Origin: Agapetus fuscipes
Taxonomy: Eukaryota; Arthropoda; Insecta; Trichoptera; Glossosomatidae
Assembly (NCBI GenBank): GCA_951799405.1
Contig: OX637339.1
Span: 496,001-560,000, forward strand
DNA: 64,000 bases
Reading direction: 5' to 3'
The position numbers and the translations under genes were made by a program. Below the pieces are notes generated by a model, which was given only the letters and a program-made list of their open reading frames with translations, did no database searches and was not told the DNA's origin. Every line of letters begins with the position of its first letter. The first letter of the stretch is position 1. Below are positions 1-10,001 of this stretch, piece after piece.

Positions 1-114
1 TGTATGCCCACAAGCAGACAGCTTTGCTTAACGCGAATGTTTTCCTTTGCAAATGATCCAATCTCAAGTGAACATGAATCTTGCAACTCTTGCCGACCTT
101 CCCTGAAACCTTCT
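1..114 (-). repeat. B-module copy, truncated by window edge
   Basis: Antisense piece of the B-module, recognised by its inner blocks (cccacaagcagaca, then caactcttgccgaccttcc). Diverged from the consensus and missing its tail. Confidence 0.7.
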
Positions 115-261
115 TATGTATGTAGTAAATATCGCAACGTAATACGCAACAAGCTGCAAAAATAGTGCAACATTTTCACCGCGTTGTACCCGAAGGGGAA
201 AGACAATATCCATCTTTTGTTCTTCAATTTCTATCTTTTTACAATCTAAGCTGCAAAGACA

Positions 262-395
262 TCGATACCTTAAAGTTAAAACTAAATAAGTTACATATTA
301 TTAAGATAACATAGGTTTCTCAGATAAATACACTTTTTTCCTATTTTCTACGAGAGAAAACACTACATAAGTGTAAAAATCCTGTAGTCTGCATG
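262..395. repeat. MITE-4 half element
   Basis: Begins with the MITE-4 terminal motif (accttaaagttaaaactaaataag) and runs through its typical interior (cagataaatacacttttttcc, ctacgagagaaaacact). Matching interior occurs at 51690-51810, 55950-56050 and 56900-56990. The other end is missing. Confidence 0.55.
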
Positions 396-459
396 TTTTC
401 CATGAATATTTTCTTATAATTAGTTCATTTACTTAAAATAAATCTGAGTATCAACCTAA

Positions 460-545
460 AATGGCTTTTTTTACCATATATTGCCTACCTATTAGGCACA
501 TGTGCCTGTATGCGATGCACGCCCCTGATATCTACGTAGTTTACT
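460..545. repeat. Dispersed repeat shared with 62695-62755
   Basis: The block around tgcctacctattaggca and cctgtatgcgatgc recurs with substitutions at 62700-62755. Family unknown. Confidence 0.4.
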
Positions 546-554
546 CTAACCAGG

Positions 555-818
555 TTCCTTGACTTATAGGTTGGTATGCGGCTGACCACCCATGCTGTAA
601 AAATGGTTCACTTTGCCAATGTCACCCCTGTCTCAGGGAAGGACGGCAAGAGTTGCAGGGTGTATGTCCATTTGAGATTTGGTTTTTATGTTGTAGGTTC
701 ACATGAGGCATGTGCAAGCGCGAACTTGTACGTGTCTGGTTGTGAGAATGCATGTAATGTGAATCTCCAATGTAACATATCTTTGCAACTTAGATTAGAT
801 TAGATTAGATTAGATTAG
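555..818 (+). mobile_element. B-module, full-length copy
   Basis: Near-consensus B-module. It starts TTCCTTGACTTATAGG, carries the conserved cCCTG-tct-CAGGG stem-loop, and ends in tandem GATTA units. No LINE sequence precedes it, so it behaves like a stand-alone SINE or a LINE copy truncated at a fixed point. It contains an open 75-codon frame (576-803), also open in several other copies. Confidence 0.85.
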
Positions 819-984
819 GTCAACATGTTTACTTGATGTTTGTAATCAGGGCCTCTCTTTAATCTGGTTACAGAGTTATCGATTATAAAGTTTAAAATGC
901 AATCTCTCACCCCTGCAGCTCCTAAGGGCGTAACATAGACGGGCTGAATAGCGTAAGCTATTTATTTACACAGGTGTATTTGAA

Positions 985-1345
985 GGTTGTATGAAGAAGG
1001 TTATGACTCTGGAGGAAATGTATGAAGAAGGCTATGACTCTAGAGGAAATGAAAGAAGTATGTAAGGACAGAAAGAAATGGCGGTCGATCTGTAATATTG
1101 GCGGCTAGGGTTTATTAAATTGGAACTTGTTTTCTGTTTTAGTTTTGATGTCCATACGTGTTATTATCTTTTATTGATTTTAAAAAATGTAATAATTTGT
1201 CGTGTATGTTCCTTGACTTATAGGTTGGTATGCGGCTGACCACCCATGCTGTAAAAATGGTTCACTTTGCCAATGTCACCTTCGTTTCAGGGTAGGGCGG
1301 CAAGAGTTGCATGGGTTTTTGCATTTGAGATACACGGAGTATGCT
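985..1345 (+). mobile_element. LINE-B 3' end joined to B-module
   Basis: The last codons of a LINE reverse-transcriptase ORF (MKEVCKDRKKWRSICN-like, then a stop) are followed by an AT-rich 3' UTR of about 100 bp and then, from about 1209, by the B-module start. The B part breaks off near 1345. The coding end holds a tandem duplication (tatgaagaaggttatgactc and its near copy, about 990-1050). The same order occurs at 11645-12148, 20996-22053, 47725-48088 and 60775-61110. Confidence 0.8.
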
Positions 1346-1745
1346 GGAGGACACGCATTAATTATAAACATTAAAAGTAAACACATATTTGCAATTTAAA
1401 TTATATAATATTAATAATGTGTACTTAATTGTGTGTCTGTGATATCTCTAGATGTAGATACTTCAATATTTGTATTTGTTTGTGATTATGTGAGTGCTTA
1501 CTCGAATATTCTAAGTAGAATGCTCTGGTGAAATCTCTCATGTGCCAGTTCTCAATAATTCGAGAATAACCTTTATTCTTACCGATAAATAGTGACCGAG
1601 ATGCTCTGTATGCAGACTAATGTCTAAGCCGTCGAGCTTTACAGTTCAACTGTGTGTAGGTACAAGCTGTATCTTTAAATAAATTGTACAAAACAACTGC
1701 ATTCTTAAATTGAACCTGGTAAAATCAAATATTAAAATATTATAC
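1346..1745. repeat. Dispersed repeat, LTR-like, shared with 62690-62990
   Basis: The segment at 1538-1590 (tctcatgtgccagttctcaa) matches 62805-62830 in the same orientation, and flanking blocks also match. AT-rich, with AATAAA-like runs at the end. No termini seen. Family unknown. Confidence 0.4.
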
Positions 1746-1749
1746 AAGC

Positions 1750-1898
1750 AATACCCCACTTCAACTGAAAGTGGTTGGTGTGAGATCGTCCCCTTACCCG
1801 TAAAAATAAATAGGCCCCGAATCGCCACATGCGACTCCATCGGCGATAACGCAGGCAAGAAGTTACACTATATGTGCAGTTACACTATAGTTGCGTAA
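1750..1898 (+). mobile_element. T1 SINE, 3' part
   Basis: Carries the T1 body (cacttcaactgaaagtggtt, cgccacatgcgac, gataacgcaggcaagaagtt) and the T1 end motif agttgcgt. The tRNA-like head is missing. Confidence 0.75.
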
Positions 1899-1984
1899 TA
1901 CAATCGCAAAGAAGGAAGATTTCCTTTTGGCATTTAAAAAGTAAATTGCCATCTTCGTTACGATTATAAAAGTTTCTCTTGCCT

Positions 1985-2480
1985 GCTTACTTCGCCCTGG
2001 GCGCCAATTCTCTCATTCATTTCCACCGATTGCCTCCACTACTCGCAGATTTAATATGAGAGAACAGCTGCGAGACGCAGCGAGCATGGCGGCAGTCTGT
2101 GAAATCAGCGACAACAGTCAACACACGCGGTCAAAACGCTCTAAAACAACAATAACAACGCTAAAACAACACACGAAAACGAACCAATAAACTCTGACAG
2201 CTTGCAGAATAGTGACAGCTGTCATAGACAATAAAAAACAAGTGAAAACAAACAGAGCAAAGTGACAGTTCGAAATTTGAAAAAAGAATTTTAAATCTGT
2301 GTTTTCAAACGCCGGGTCAATGTCATATCCATCTAAAAATGCATGTTGCTAACCTACCTTAAGAAAATCAGTGCAACATTGATTGTAAAGTGACAGATAA
2401 AAGTAAGGTTAGTTTTTTATAAGTTTGATTGATTGAAAGTTTGTTGTTATAACAGAGTGAGTGTCAAGGAATTGTAGAAA
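1985..2480 (+). promoter_or_regulatory. Candidate promoter and 5' leader of host gene
   Basis: Unlike its surroundings, this stretch matches none of the repeat families seen elsewhere in the window. It lies directly upstream of a candidate signal-peptide exon. It contains GC-richer blocks near 2040-2110 and then an A-rich leader. The transcription start is not defined; I infer a leader only from position and lack of repeats. Confidence 0.45.
2086..2190 (+). other. Upstream ORF, 34 codons, in the candidate leader
   Basis: ATG GCG GCA at 2086 opens a frame that ends at TAA 2188-2190, well before the ATG at 2481. If the leader is transcribed from upstream of 2086, this uORF would precede the main start and could damp its translation. 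There is no evidence it makes a functional peptide. Confidence 0.3.
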
Positions 2481-2574
2481 ATGTTTTCTAGTGGTGGCAG
2501 CAGTTTGCCTGGTGTCCTTTTGGCATCACTTATCCTCCTAACTTCAGGACAAAGGACAAACACCAAGGATCAAG
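2481..2574 (+). CDS. Candidate first coding exon of a secreted or membrane protein
   Basis: The frame opens at ATG 2481 with A at -3 and an in-frame TAG two codons upstream (2475-2477), which supports this start. It encodes about 31 residues: a short polar N-terminus, a hydrophobic core LPGVLLASLILLTSG, then a polar stretch QRTNTKDQ. This is the layout of a cleavable signal peptide or signal anchor. The exon ends CAAG|GTAAGA at 2574/2575, a consensus splice donor. It is one of the few repeat-free stretches in the window. The protein family cannot be named from so few residues, and no downstream exon was recognised. Confidence 0.5.
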
Positions 2575-2708
2575 GTAAGAAGATTATATTTAAAAAGTTG
2601 TAAGTGATGTCCTTAGGTAGGTTTAATTTTTAAGGGATGCAAAATTTATCTTTGTTGTTTAGTCAGAAATTGTTGTCCACTACTGAAGATACCGCTAATA
2701 AGCTATAA

Positions 2709-2962
2709 ATGTAGTATAACTGCTTGTCGCGTTTTTCCCGAGGGATAACAGGTAAGTGGGGGTGTCCCAGCTCCCGAAGGGACTGATACTCATTTCTTGT
2801 AGGTACCTACAGGCTGGAATTACTAAACCTTGCCGGTATTTAATTTTTGGGTTTGAAATACACGTTGAAACGGGGATTCATTTCTGACACCTTCGGATAA
2901 ATTCGAACTTAAGCTCTCTCGACATGGAATGCAAGCACTCTACCAACTGAGCTATCGACCGG
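2709..2962 (-). mobile_element. T1 SINE
   Basis: Antisense T1. Its tRNA-like head is at 2890-2962 (read on the minus strand: gatagctcagttggtagagt, then the box-B region). The body follows with tgtcagaaatga and the gggagctggga/accccc block. Moderately diverged. Confidence 0.75.
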
Positions 2963-3066
2963 GTCTCCCCAAGAATCTCTATCCTGGGCATTTTGTATCC
3001 AGTCCCCAGCAATTCTTTTAAGATCATCTGTCCTTCATGTTTCCTATATTTCTTCGAGACCGGAAA

Positions 3067-3495
3067 CCCGGTCCGTAGTCTAGTGGTAACGCTTCGGACT
3101 CGTAAATGGAAGGTTGTAGGTTCGAATCGCGGGAGAGCACCAAAAATATACCATTCATGTTTTAAATATGCCTTTTGCTGGGTTCAAAAATTCATATACC
3201 TTTACAAAAGACCGGTTAATTTACCAGTCACCTTCCAGCAATTGGGTCTTGCTTGAGAATTGGCTCTGAGCAGCGACGACCAAGCTCGTAAAAAATATTG
3301 TCGATGGCTCAGGCGAATGCTTGTATTACATGCCGAGAGCAATAGTTTTATCCCCACCAAGGGTGTCAGAAATGACTTTAAGGTGTACTCACTACTCAGC
3401 CTTCAAAAGAAATGAGAACCAGCCCCCCTAACCTCCGGAAGCTGGGAACCCCGGATTGTAGGAAAGAGTCACTGAAGTCAGTTGCGTTGCATTTA
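3067..3495 (+). mobile_element. T2-T1 composite SINE
   Basis: T2 (3067-3287) has a tRNA-like head ggtccgtagtctagtggtaa, box-B-like ggttcgaatcgc, and the T2 body ending gcgacgaccaagctcgtaaa. T1 (from about 3300) follows directly with its own tRNA-like head tcgatggctcagg and ends near gttgcgttgca. The same T2-then-T1 order recurs at least eight times in the window. Confidence 0.8.
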
Positions 3496-3811
3496 TTAAT
3501 TAGCAATTAGAGAATAAGTAAATATGCAGAGGTCACATGAAGATAGCATTGGATTTATGAATATATTATGTTGATATTTTATCACATTATCATCTATCTC
3601 ATTGTATATAACGATCTAAGATGTTAAAATGTAATTATGCCTCCTGATGGCTTCACCTATTAGTATAGTTACCTATTCTATACTTAGGTGACATTTTGAC
3701 ATTTAATGTTGAATTTATATTATTATGTAATATTTATGCAAATATAGTTAAATGTAGGTAGGTACTTATATAGCTACCTGCACACAGACACACTGACGAG
3801 AACCATTGGTA
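3496..3811. other. AT-rich stretch, nothing recognised
   Basis: No open frame, tRNA-like box or family match was seen here. Confidence 0.4.
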
Positions 3812-4110
3812 TGTTACGAATGTATGACTTTATGTCTGTGTATGTTTAGTTATGATTATGTGTCTGGGTGTTTTTACTTACTTGTATACGTGTATCTAGA
3901 AGTATTTAGATGGTTGTACCTACTCGTATTTACTCGAAGCTTCTGCTCGAGACCATTCTAGCATGGTCTGGTAAATGCTAAAATAACCCTTAGCCACCTA
4001 TAAACACGGATTGCAGTGCTTTAGAGGTGATCAGTATCCAATAAGTACCGTGACCGTTTAGTGCGAAGTACAAACGTGTAAACTGTGAACCAAATGTGAG
4101 GAAATTCTAA
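3812..4110 (+). repeat. LTR-like repeat (5' end TGTTACG)
   Basis: Starts TGTTACGAATG, like the termini of the solo LTRs here. It shares long blocks (actcgaagcttctgctcgag, tagcatggtctggt) with 36400-36660 on the plus strand and with 63000-63265 on the minus strand. A TATA-like TATAAAC lies near 4000. The 3' end was not identified. Confidence 0.5.
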
Positions 4111-4560
4111 AGTAGCCGCCACCTAATGATAATTTTCCATCCAATAAAAACGCTGATCCATTGATCGGCTACGGATCAAACGTGCTGTGTATGGCCCTGT
4201 TTAAAATCGGAGTTCCAATATTCTTGAATCTTTAGCTAGCGTCCTATTGCGAATGACACAACACTAGTTAAATAGTACTGTTGTATGCTTAGACGATAAG
4301 TGATATAACACACAGATTTGCCTGCTAATCGAGATGAACACATTCGGAATGTGTTATTTAGTGAAAGTTGGGCTGACCGACATTCCATAGACAAATATTA
4401 CCGAAAAATACATAAATTATAGCATTATTATTGATTAGCATAATTTCTTTTGATTATTTAATTCTTAATTCATTAGACCTCTTAAAATAATCGTCATTTT
4501 TTGTCTCCTCATACACAATATAACAAAGCGATCCAAAATGGCCGCATGTAAACAGCTGTT
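4111..4560. other. Unassigned stretch
   Basis: AT-rich, no coherent ORF and no match to the repeat families in this window. Confidence 0.4.
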
Positions 4561-4985
4561 TTTCCTTCCTTCCTCCCTCAGACTTTCTCAGTCCACTCCT
4601 GGACGTAGGCCTCCTCCAACCTTCTCCATGTTTGTCTATCAGCTGCTGTGTTCAGCCATCCTCTGCCTGCAGTTGTCTTGATGTCGTCCAGCCACCTCAG
4701 TTGGGGTCTCCCCACTTTCTTTCATCTGACATTCTGGGCCAGCATAAGACGATCCATTTTGGCGTGACCAGCCCAGCGCCACTTTAAGCAGGCCACTCGA
4801 TGCATGCCATCAGTGACACCAGTGCGTCTACGGATCTCCTGTTTTGGAACCCTGTCTCTGAGACTGATTCCCAGCATTCTCTTTTCAATGGCTCTTTGGC
4901 ACGTCCTCAGTCTGTTGGCGCTATACTGAGTGAGCCCTTTTGTTTCCAAGCCATAGGTGGATACTGGAAGCACGCATGACTCGTA
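4561..4985 (-). pseudogene. RTE-like LINE, 3' fragment of the RT ORF
   Basis: On the minus strand it encodes the conserved C-terminal part of an RTE-type reverse transcriptase (YGLETKGLTQYSANRLRTCQ, LGISLRDRVPKQEIRRRTGV, LKWRWAGH), followed by a 3' end whose (GAA)n tail has decayed to gggaggaaggaagg. 5'-truncated at about 4985. Same family as 36662-37135, 41306-42061 and 49835-50355. Confidence 0.75.
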
Positions 4986-5039
4986 ACTGATTTTAAAGTG
5001 AACAATTTGAATGGACTTTCTGAACTTGTGAAGTTATCT

Positions 5040-5290
5040 AGTATCTAATGATGTGTACCCTTAGTACTAGTTGCAAAACTTGAGTAATGTAAAGTTTACG
5101 GCAATTACTATTAAAGAGTGATTTTCTCCAAAATCGGCCGTTTTTGTTTGTTTGAACTTGGTTTCCTTTGTCACTGTAACTCTTTTGCTAAGACCATAAA
5201 GTGTAAGAAACAAAAAACGGCGGATTTTGGGAGAAATCACTCTTTAATATTTTCCGTACACTTTACTTCCTGTACCTCAGACTTATCGTT
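5040..5290. mobile_element. MITE-7, inverted-repeat element
   Basis: Long terminal inverted repeats: aaagagtgattttctccaaa at 5113 pairs with the block before 5250 (ggagaaatcactcttt), and the outer arms extend with gtaaagtttacgg / ccgtacactttac. Non-coding interior. A second, partial copy is at 7924-8105. Confidence 0.6.
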
Positions 5291-5636
5291 AGATAAATAA
5301 CGTTGTGGCACCCAGAGGATTGTTGCCTAGTAGGAACATAAAGGAACTTAATGTGTATTATTTGATGGGTTGTTTAAAAAAGGGAGCTATGGGGCCGTCC
5401 ATAAATTACGTCATCGATTTTGGCCGATTTTCGACCCCCCCCCCCCTTACAATCATCCTATAGTCATTATCTAATGACCCCCCCTCCCCCTCTTGCTGTA
5501 ATAATGGATGAGCTTAATAATTAATAATGTTATATTACTTACATAATATTTTGTTTATTTTGTAGAAATTGGTATTTACAAGAACGACATCACTTTTAGT
5601 ACTCGTACATCATTTGCCATCATCCGCAGACCAGAC

Positions 5637-5892
5637 TCTAAATCTAAATCTAAGCTGCAAAGATATGTATAATTTGAGATTCATATTAAATGCATTCCCA
5701 TAAGCAGACATGCATAATTTCGCGCTTACACATGCCGCATGTGGACCTACAATATAAAAAACCCAATCTCAAATGAACATAAGCCCTGCAGCTCTTGCCG
5801 ACCTTCCCTGAAACAGGGGTGACATTGGCAAAGTGAACCAATTTTTTATAGTATGGGTGGTCAGCCGCATAACAACCTATAAGTCAAGGAAC
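5637..5892 (-). mobile_element. B-module
   Basis: Antisense copy from the (GATTA)n-derived tail (taaatctaaatctaagctgc) to the 5' end (ctataagtcaaggaa). Confidence 0.85.
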
Positions 5893-5965
5893 CCTATTAA
5901 AGGTTTAATTCACGATTTCTTAAATCAGTGAATCAGTACTTATTCCGTTTTACCTTTTTAAGGTG
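5893..5965. repeat. MITE-4 terminal fragment
   Basis: Reads tcagtgaatcagtacttatt, then ccgttttacctttttaaggtg, the MITE-4 end in the antisense direction. It sits between a B-module and a T1. Confidence 0.5.
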
Positions 5966-6060
5966 TCCGGTCGATAGCTCAGTTGGTAGAATGCTTGCAT
6001 TCCATGCCGTGAGCTCGGGTTCGAATCCCACTGCGGGTGTCAGAAATGATTTCCCGTTCA
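5966..6060 (+). mobile_element. T1 SINE head
   Basis: tRNA-like head with box A (tagctcagttgg) and box B (ggttcgaatcc) and the first body block (tgtcagaaatgatttcccgt). Truncated after that. Confidence 0.75.
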
Positions 6061-6359
6061 CCTCCCCCCCCCCTTAATGCGATTGACGTAATATATGGAC
6101 AGCCCCTATGTAAAAAAGCGGCCAAAAAAGATAGGAGCACGAGTATGAGTAAAAATCAGGTAAGAATATTTATCAGACTTCTGTACAACAATCAACAGAG
6201 TAACTGGCGACGCGTTCTTTTCCTCCACACATTTTGACACAAATTTTCGTTTTTCCTGTACGTGTTTTTTTAAATTTCCGAAAGCATACTTCAAGTTTTT
6301 AATTTTACAAATAACCTACAAGAAATTTACTTTTCTTTATTTTAAACATTGCTTTATTT

Positions 6360-6490
6360 TTACTATCATTATGGTTGAGCGGCGCTCGAATTTGCGTTTT
6401 TGAAACAATCGTAAGTTCAAAACCCGCCTGTCCCGTGTCCAATCGACAATAACCCTGGTTCAACAGATGCCATTGAGTAATTATTTGTTA
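6360..6490 (+). repeat. T3 tRNA-like repeat
   Basis: Contains a box-B-like gtaagttcaaaacccgcctg and the shared end ccctggttcaacagatgcca. Homologous blocks at 35835-35945 and 50930-51050. Followed by AT-rich DNA with (aaaat)n. Confidence 0.45.
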
Positions 6491-6588
6491 ATAATTCACT
6501 AAAATAAAATAAAATAAACAATTCATTATTAATTGATTATTTTAAAACCTCTTCTGAACAGTCAAAATAGTTTGGCAAATCGCAATCC

Positions 6589-6836
6589 ATCTATAATCTA
6601 AGCTGCAAAGGTACGTCAACATTAAAGGCTTATATGAAATGCATGCCCACAGACAGGCACATGCAGGTTCGCGCCTACACATTCTGCATGGGTACATACA
6701 AATAAAGAAAACCTCTCATGGACATAAACCTTGCAACTCCTGCCGCCGTTCCCTGAACCGGGGTGGCATTGGCAAAAGTAAACCGATATTTACAGCATAG
6801 CTGGTCAGCCTCATACCAACCTATCAGTCAAGGAGC
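6589..6836 (-). mobile_element. B-module, diverged
   Basis: Antisense copy with tail tctataatctaagctgc and end tatcagtcaagga. Resembles 46572-46790 more than the consensus. Confidence 0.8.
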
Positions 6837-6887
6837 CTCTTCCTCTTCTTCTTCACAAATCTATTTAAAAAGTAAATACAAATTACA

Positions 6888-6916
6888 GACGTTTTCGTCT
6901 TTAGACCTTCATCAGG
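6888..6916 (-). ncRNA. Hammerhead-ribozyme-like core
   Basis: On the minus strand: CCTGATGA, a small stem (GTC-TAAA-GAC), then GAAA and ACGTC. This is the CUGANGA / stem II / GAAA core order of hammerhead ribozymes, which are known in Penelope-like retroelements. The upstream strand of stem III and the cleavage site were not found, so activity is unlikely or unproven. Confidence 0.35.
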
Positions 6917-6988
6917 TAAACGAAACTTCAACACAAAACAAATATCATTCAGATGTTAAATCGATTTTAGAGGACTTGGCCTATGTAT

Positions 6989-7441
6989 TGTTACGTTTCT
7001 TCCGAGGGTCCTTAATTAAAACACAAGTTCAACGCAAGTTAGCCATACAGTTTATTTACACAGACTTTCTTACAATAGATTTATTTTAACAGACTTATTT
7101 TAACAGATTTATTTTAACACACTTATTTATTTCGTACAGATTACAGTTATTTTACACCATATTGGTCGCCCTAGTAACTAGATATTCCTCTGTGTGAGTG
7201 CTTTGAGAGACTTCTCGCTCCAGCCGATTGTCACCCTTCTTATAGCGGAACCTAGGGGCCATTCCAGCCGGCCCTAGAAAGTTCCACCACCACACTTGTA
7301 TAGACGATTCTGGACATATTTATTTCTTGAAGAGTCCATTTTCTACCCACATACACACCTTACAACTACAATCGTCTGGGCCAGAACATTCTCTCAAAAC
7401 ACACGTACACCAATAAGCATCTACCAGTGTATTTCGTTACA
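6989..7441 (-). mobile_element. Solo LTR, 453 bp
   Basis: On the minus strand it starts TGTAACGAAATACACTGG and ends CGTAACA (TG...CA). It is flanked by GTAT on both sides (6985-6988 and 7442-7445). The sense strand has a TATA-like TATAAGAAGGGTG and AATAAA-type signals. It is the same family and the same length as 23418-23870. No internal retrotransposon region is attached, so it is a solo LTR from Gypsy-type recombination. Confidence 0.8.
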
Positions 7442-7445
7442 GTAT

Positions 7446-7738
7446 TTATGTTGTTCACCAAACTGCATGATCTCTAAAGAATGTTCTCAATTAAAGCAAA
7501 TGTGTACTCACAGTTGACCGAAATACCTGAGCATGTGCTACAGCTTCAAGGTGTCCCACAATAATGAACGACCTCTGTTTTTTTGTCGCTGATGGAGCCG
7601 CCCCAGTTACATGAGGATTTCTGTTCTGCTGTAACAAGTATCTGCCTAATACATTATGTGATATTGTATCAGAAATACATATGCCAGGCTGCTTCTTTTA
7701 CTTATTCGTGTATTTGTCTGGTCTCCCTTACTATGATG
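7446..7738. other. Unassigned stretch
   Basis: No repeat family or coherent ORF recognised. Confidence 0.35.
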
Positions 7739-7820
7739 ATCTAATCTAATCTAAGTTGCAAAGATATGTTGCATTGGAGATTCACATTACATGCATTTAC
7801 AAAGCCAGACATGTAGATTT
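7739..7820 (-). repeat. B-module tail fragment
   Basis: Tail atctaatctaatctaagttg plus the adjacent 60 bp. The 5' part is lost. Confidence 0.8.
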
Positions 7821-7923
7821 TGTAGGGTTTGTGTATTCACACAGTGAAAATTCATTTTATTTAAAATAAAATTATTTTTTCTTAAACGTAGTTTAATTTT
7901 CACAAATAATATTTTATATCTCG

Positions 7924-8105
7924 AGCACTTTTGACCGTTTTTGTTTGTTTGAACTTGATTTTCTTCATCACTGTAACTCTTTTGCTAAGAACATAAAGTG
8001 GAAGAAACAATTTGGCAGATTTTGGGGAAAATCACTCTTTAATACTTTCCGTAAACTTTACTTTACTCAAGTTTTGCTACTCATACTAAGGATATTTTCA
8101 TTAAG
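7924..8105. mobile_element. MITE-7, partial copy
   Basis: Shares the 5150-5250 interior (gtttgtttgaacttg, cactgtaactcttttgctaa) and keeps the right arm (aaaatcactctttaatactt, ctcaagttttgctactcata) that is degraded at the first copy. Confidence 0.55.
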
Positions 8106-8920
8106 ATGACCTTTAAGGTCCGAGTCATACATGTACTACACAATAAAACAGACCACACACAGCACTCCACTTTTTTCTCTGGCGAAGGCTGCTCCCAATC
8201 ATAAACAAGTGAATCGAATCTCAGATTATTTGATTGCTTTGATTACTGCCTTCTCAGGGATTCTGTGTTTGTCTATTGATCAAACCCAATTAATGCATAG
8301 GTACCTAAATACATGAATGCCTTTACAAATGGGCACGCAATATCATTCGACATAGTTAAATTAGTTCTATGTATGTCAGAGAGGATATTGTTTACAACAA
8401 ATATACAGTGTACATACCAACAAAACAATCTGTTACCGTATTTTTTTTTAAGAAATCCTGTCCGGGAGACTCCTTAGATTTCTGAGACTCTAAGGGTCTC
8501 TGACACTTCTTTATTCCAACTTTCCTTCTGTGCTCGAGATAATGTAGGTTGACTGTAAAAATAGGATCACAAACCAGCTTTACAACACCTTCTCTCAGTA
8601 TCAGTCTGCCCTTCACTGACCCACACCCTGTGTATCCATCCCATCCGGGGATGTGTCACAGGACTCGCATGCTAAAGTTATGTGAGATGTGAGTGGGAGA
8701 AGGCCCTCCCGTGAAGCTACACTTTCCCAAGTGTTTCCACAAAGCAAAGGAAGCTCAGAAATCACTGAACGATTATGGTCGTGAGGGTTTAGGGCTCGAG
8801 GATTTTAAATTTACAAACTAAAATGCAAAGTGATTCTGAGCGTCTTGACATATGAGTTCGCCTAGAATTCGAAATGCTACTACTGAGACTGCTAGAGGGA
8901 CGCTCTCCTGGCTAAGTGGC
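8106..8920. other. Mostly unassigned; includes a T2-associated tail block
   Basis: At 8440-8515 the block ttttttttaagaaatcctg ... actctaagggtctctgacac matches the poly(A)-ended tail module of T2 at 20521-20590 and 56470-56545. The rest shows no recognisable feature. Confidence 0.4.
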
Positions 8921-8924
8921 CAAT

Positions 8925-9265
8925 CACCTAGAGGTGGAAAATAATAAAGAAAAATAGAAAAAATGTCGGTCTACATAATTGGACTGACGAGTTCTCGGCA
9001 TAGCTGGTACAAAACTTTGAAAAAGCCTCAAAGCTGGATTTGTTGGCCACAAAGTCCGCGTATCCGATCGGGCCGATGGCCGGTCTAACAGCGTTGAAGA
9101 GCGCCTCACGACCAGGCTGCAAGGCTTCGCAGTCCCACAGGACGTGTCGCATGTCCTGCAGCGTCGCTCCGCACTCGCAACCCGACCCCCTTGAGAGGCC
9201 AAGCTGGAAGAGCCATCAATCAGCTTTACAGCTCTTCAGCTCTTCTTTGCATATAATCAAGTTGG
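8925..9265 (-). pseudogene. Non-LTR retrotransposon ORF2 C-terminal fragment
   Basis: The minus-strand frame reads C-E-C-G-A-T-L-Q then DMRHVLWDCEALQPGREALF. This is a C-x-C ... H-x4-C zinc-finger-like end typical of LINE ORF2 proteins with a C-terminal zinc motif (R1- or Jockey-like). No RT core is present. Flanks are T1 sequence and unassigned DNA. Confidence 0.5.
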
Positions 9266-9267
9266 CC

Positions 9268-9415
9268 ACGCAGCCTCTGAACGCTGAGTAAGCCTTGCAG
9301 GAATTTTGGGCTTGGAATAAACACCGAAACAGTAAATCATTTCTGACACTTTCGGTAGGATTTAAGCCCGAGCTGTCTATGCCGGCATGGAATGCAAGCA
9401 CTCTAGAAACTTAGT
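9268..9415 (-). mobile_element. T1 SINE, head side
   Basis: Antisense T1 from ctgagtaagccttgcaggaa to ggcatggaatgcaagcactc. The extreme head is lost. Confidence 0.7.
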
Positions 9416-9643
9416 TGCGTTTGTTTGTTGTTCTTTTTTTCATGTTCCCTGTTGCAATATTGCATGTATCTCCATCAGATGAGCTGGGCGTGGTTGCTGG
9501 TCTGTGTTGAGCCTTGTCATCTCAGATATAATACATATAAACTGCACAGATGTCTCGCAATAAAACCCGCCGAACTTGTCCGCGAAAAGAAAGTTCACGC
9601 TGTTCCTCTCCCAAACACTGCCCCTCCACTCTTAGCGACTCAC

Positions 9644-9779
9644 CTGAAACTGCGAATACCATTGAGTTATAACATAGGGGAGCGGAAACTAACATACTGA
9701 ATTGATACATACTTGTTCCCACTTGCATTCCTCTGATGTCAAACGTTGCAGTGGTGCCCCCAATGTACGGCGGCAACAA
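9644..9779 (-). CDS. Weak candidate exon on the minus strand
   Basis: Minus-strand ATG at 9779 opens a frame (MLPPYIGGTTATFDIRGMQV ...) that reaches CAG|GTGAGT at 9644/9643, a good splice donor. It lies in repeat-poor DNA (9416-9960). Upstream on the same strand, 9780-9990 resembles a leader (atggctgccgattag). It could equally be an LTR-element remnant, since gggggcaccactgc looks like a primer-site neighbourhood. No family recognised. Confidence 0.2.
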
Positions 9780-9970
9780 TTACAAATATGACGCATTAAA
9801 TATCACAATGGTTATAATGAAATGAGTGATAAAATTAAAATATGAATATACACCTTGAAAATATGAAATACTGACACCAATTTTGGCGATCACAATATTA
9901 ATAACGCGTGTTATCTGTCAACTCTAGCTATTTCCGGTCTAATCGGCAGCCATTATTTGCAATGGTACCT

Positions 9971-10000
9971 TGATATATATATATATTCTATATGATATAT
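9971..10000. repeat. (TA)n microsatellite
   Basis: gatatatatatatatt followed by ctatatgatatatatt. Confidence 0.8.
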
Positions 10001-10001
10001 A

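Larger units (their letters stand above)
5391..6108. mobile_element. MITE-8 split by a B-module and a T1 piece
   Basis: Outer ends are inverted: GGGGCCGTCCATAAATTACG at 5391 against the complement of cgtaatatatggacagcccc ending about 6107. Each is followed inward by a C- or G-rich run (5438-5451; 6066-6075). TAT flanks both ends. The middle is filled by a B-module (5637-5892), a MITE-4 remnant and a T1 head, so the element served as an insertion target. It could also be two separate half elements. Confidence 0.45.
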
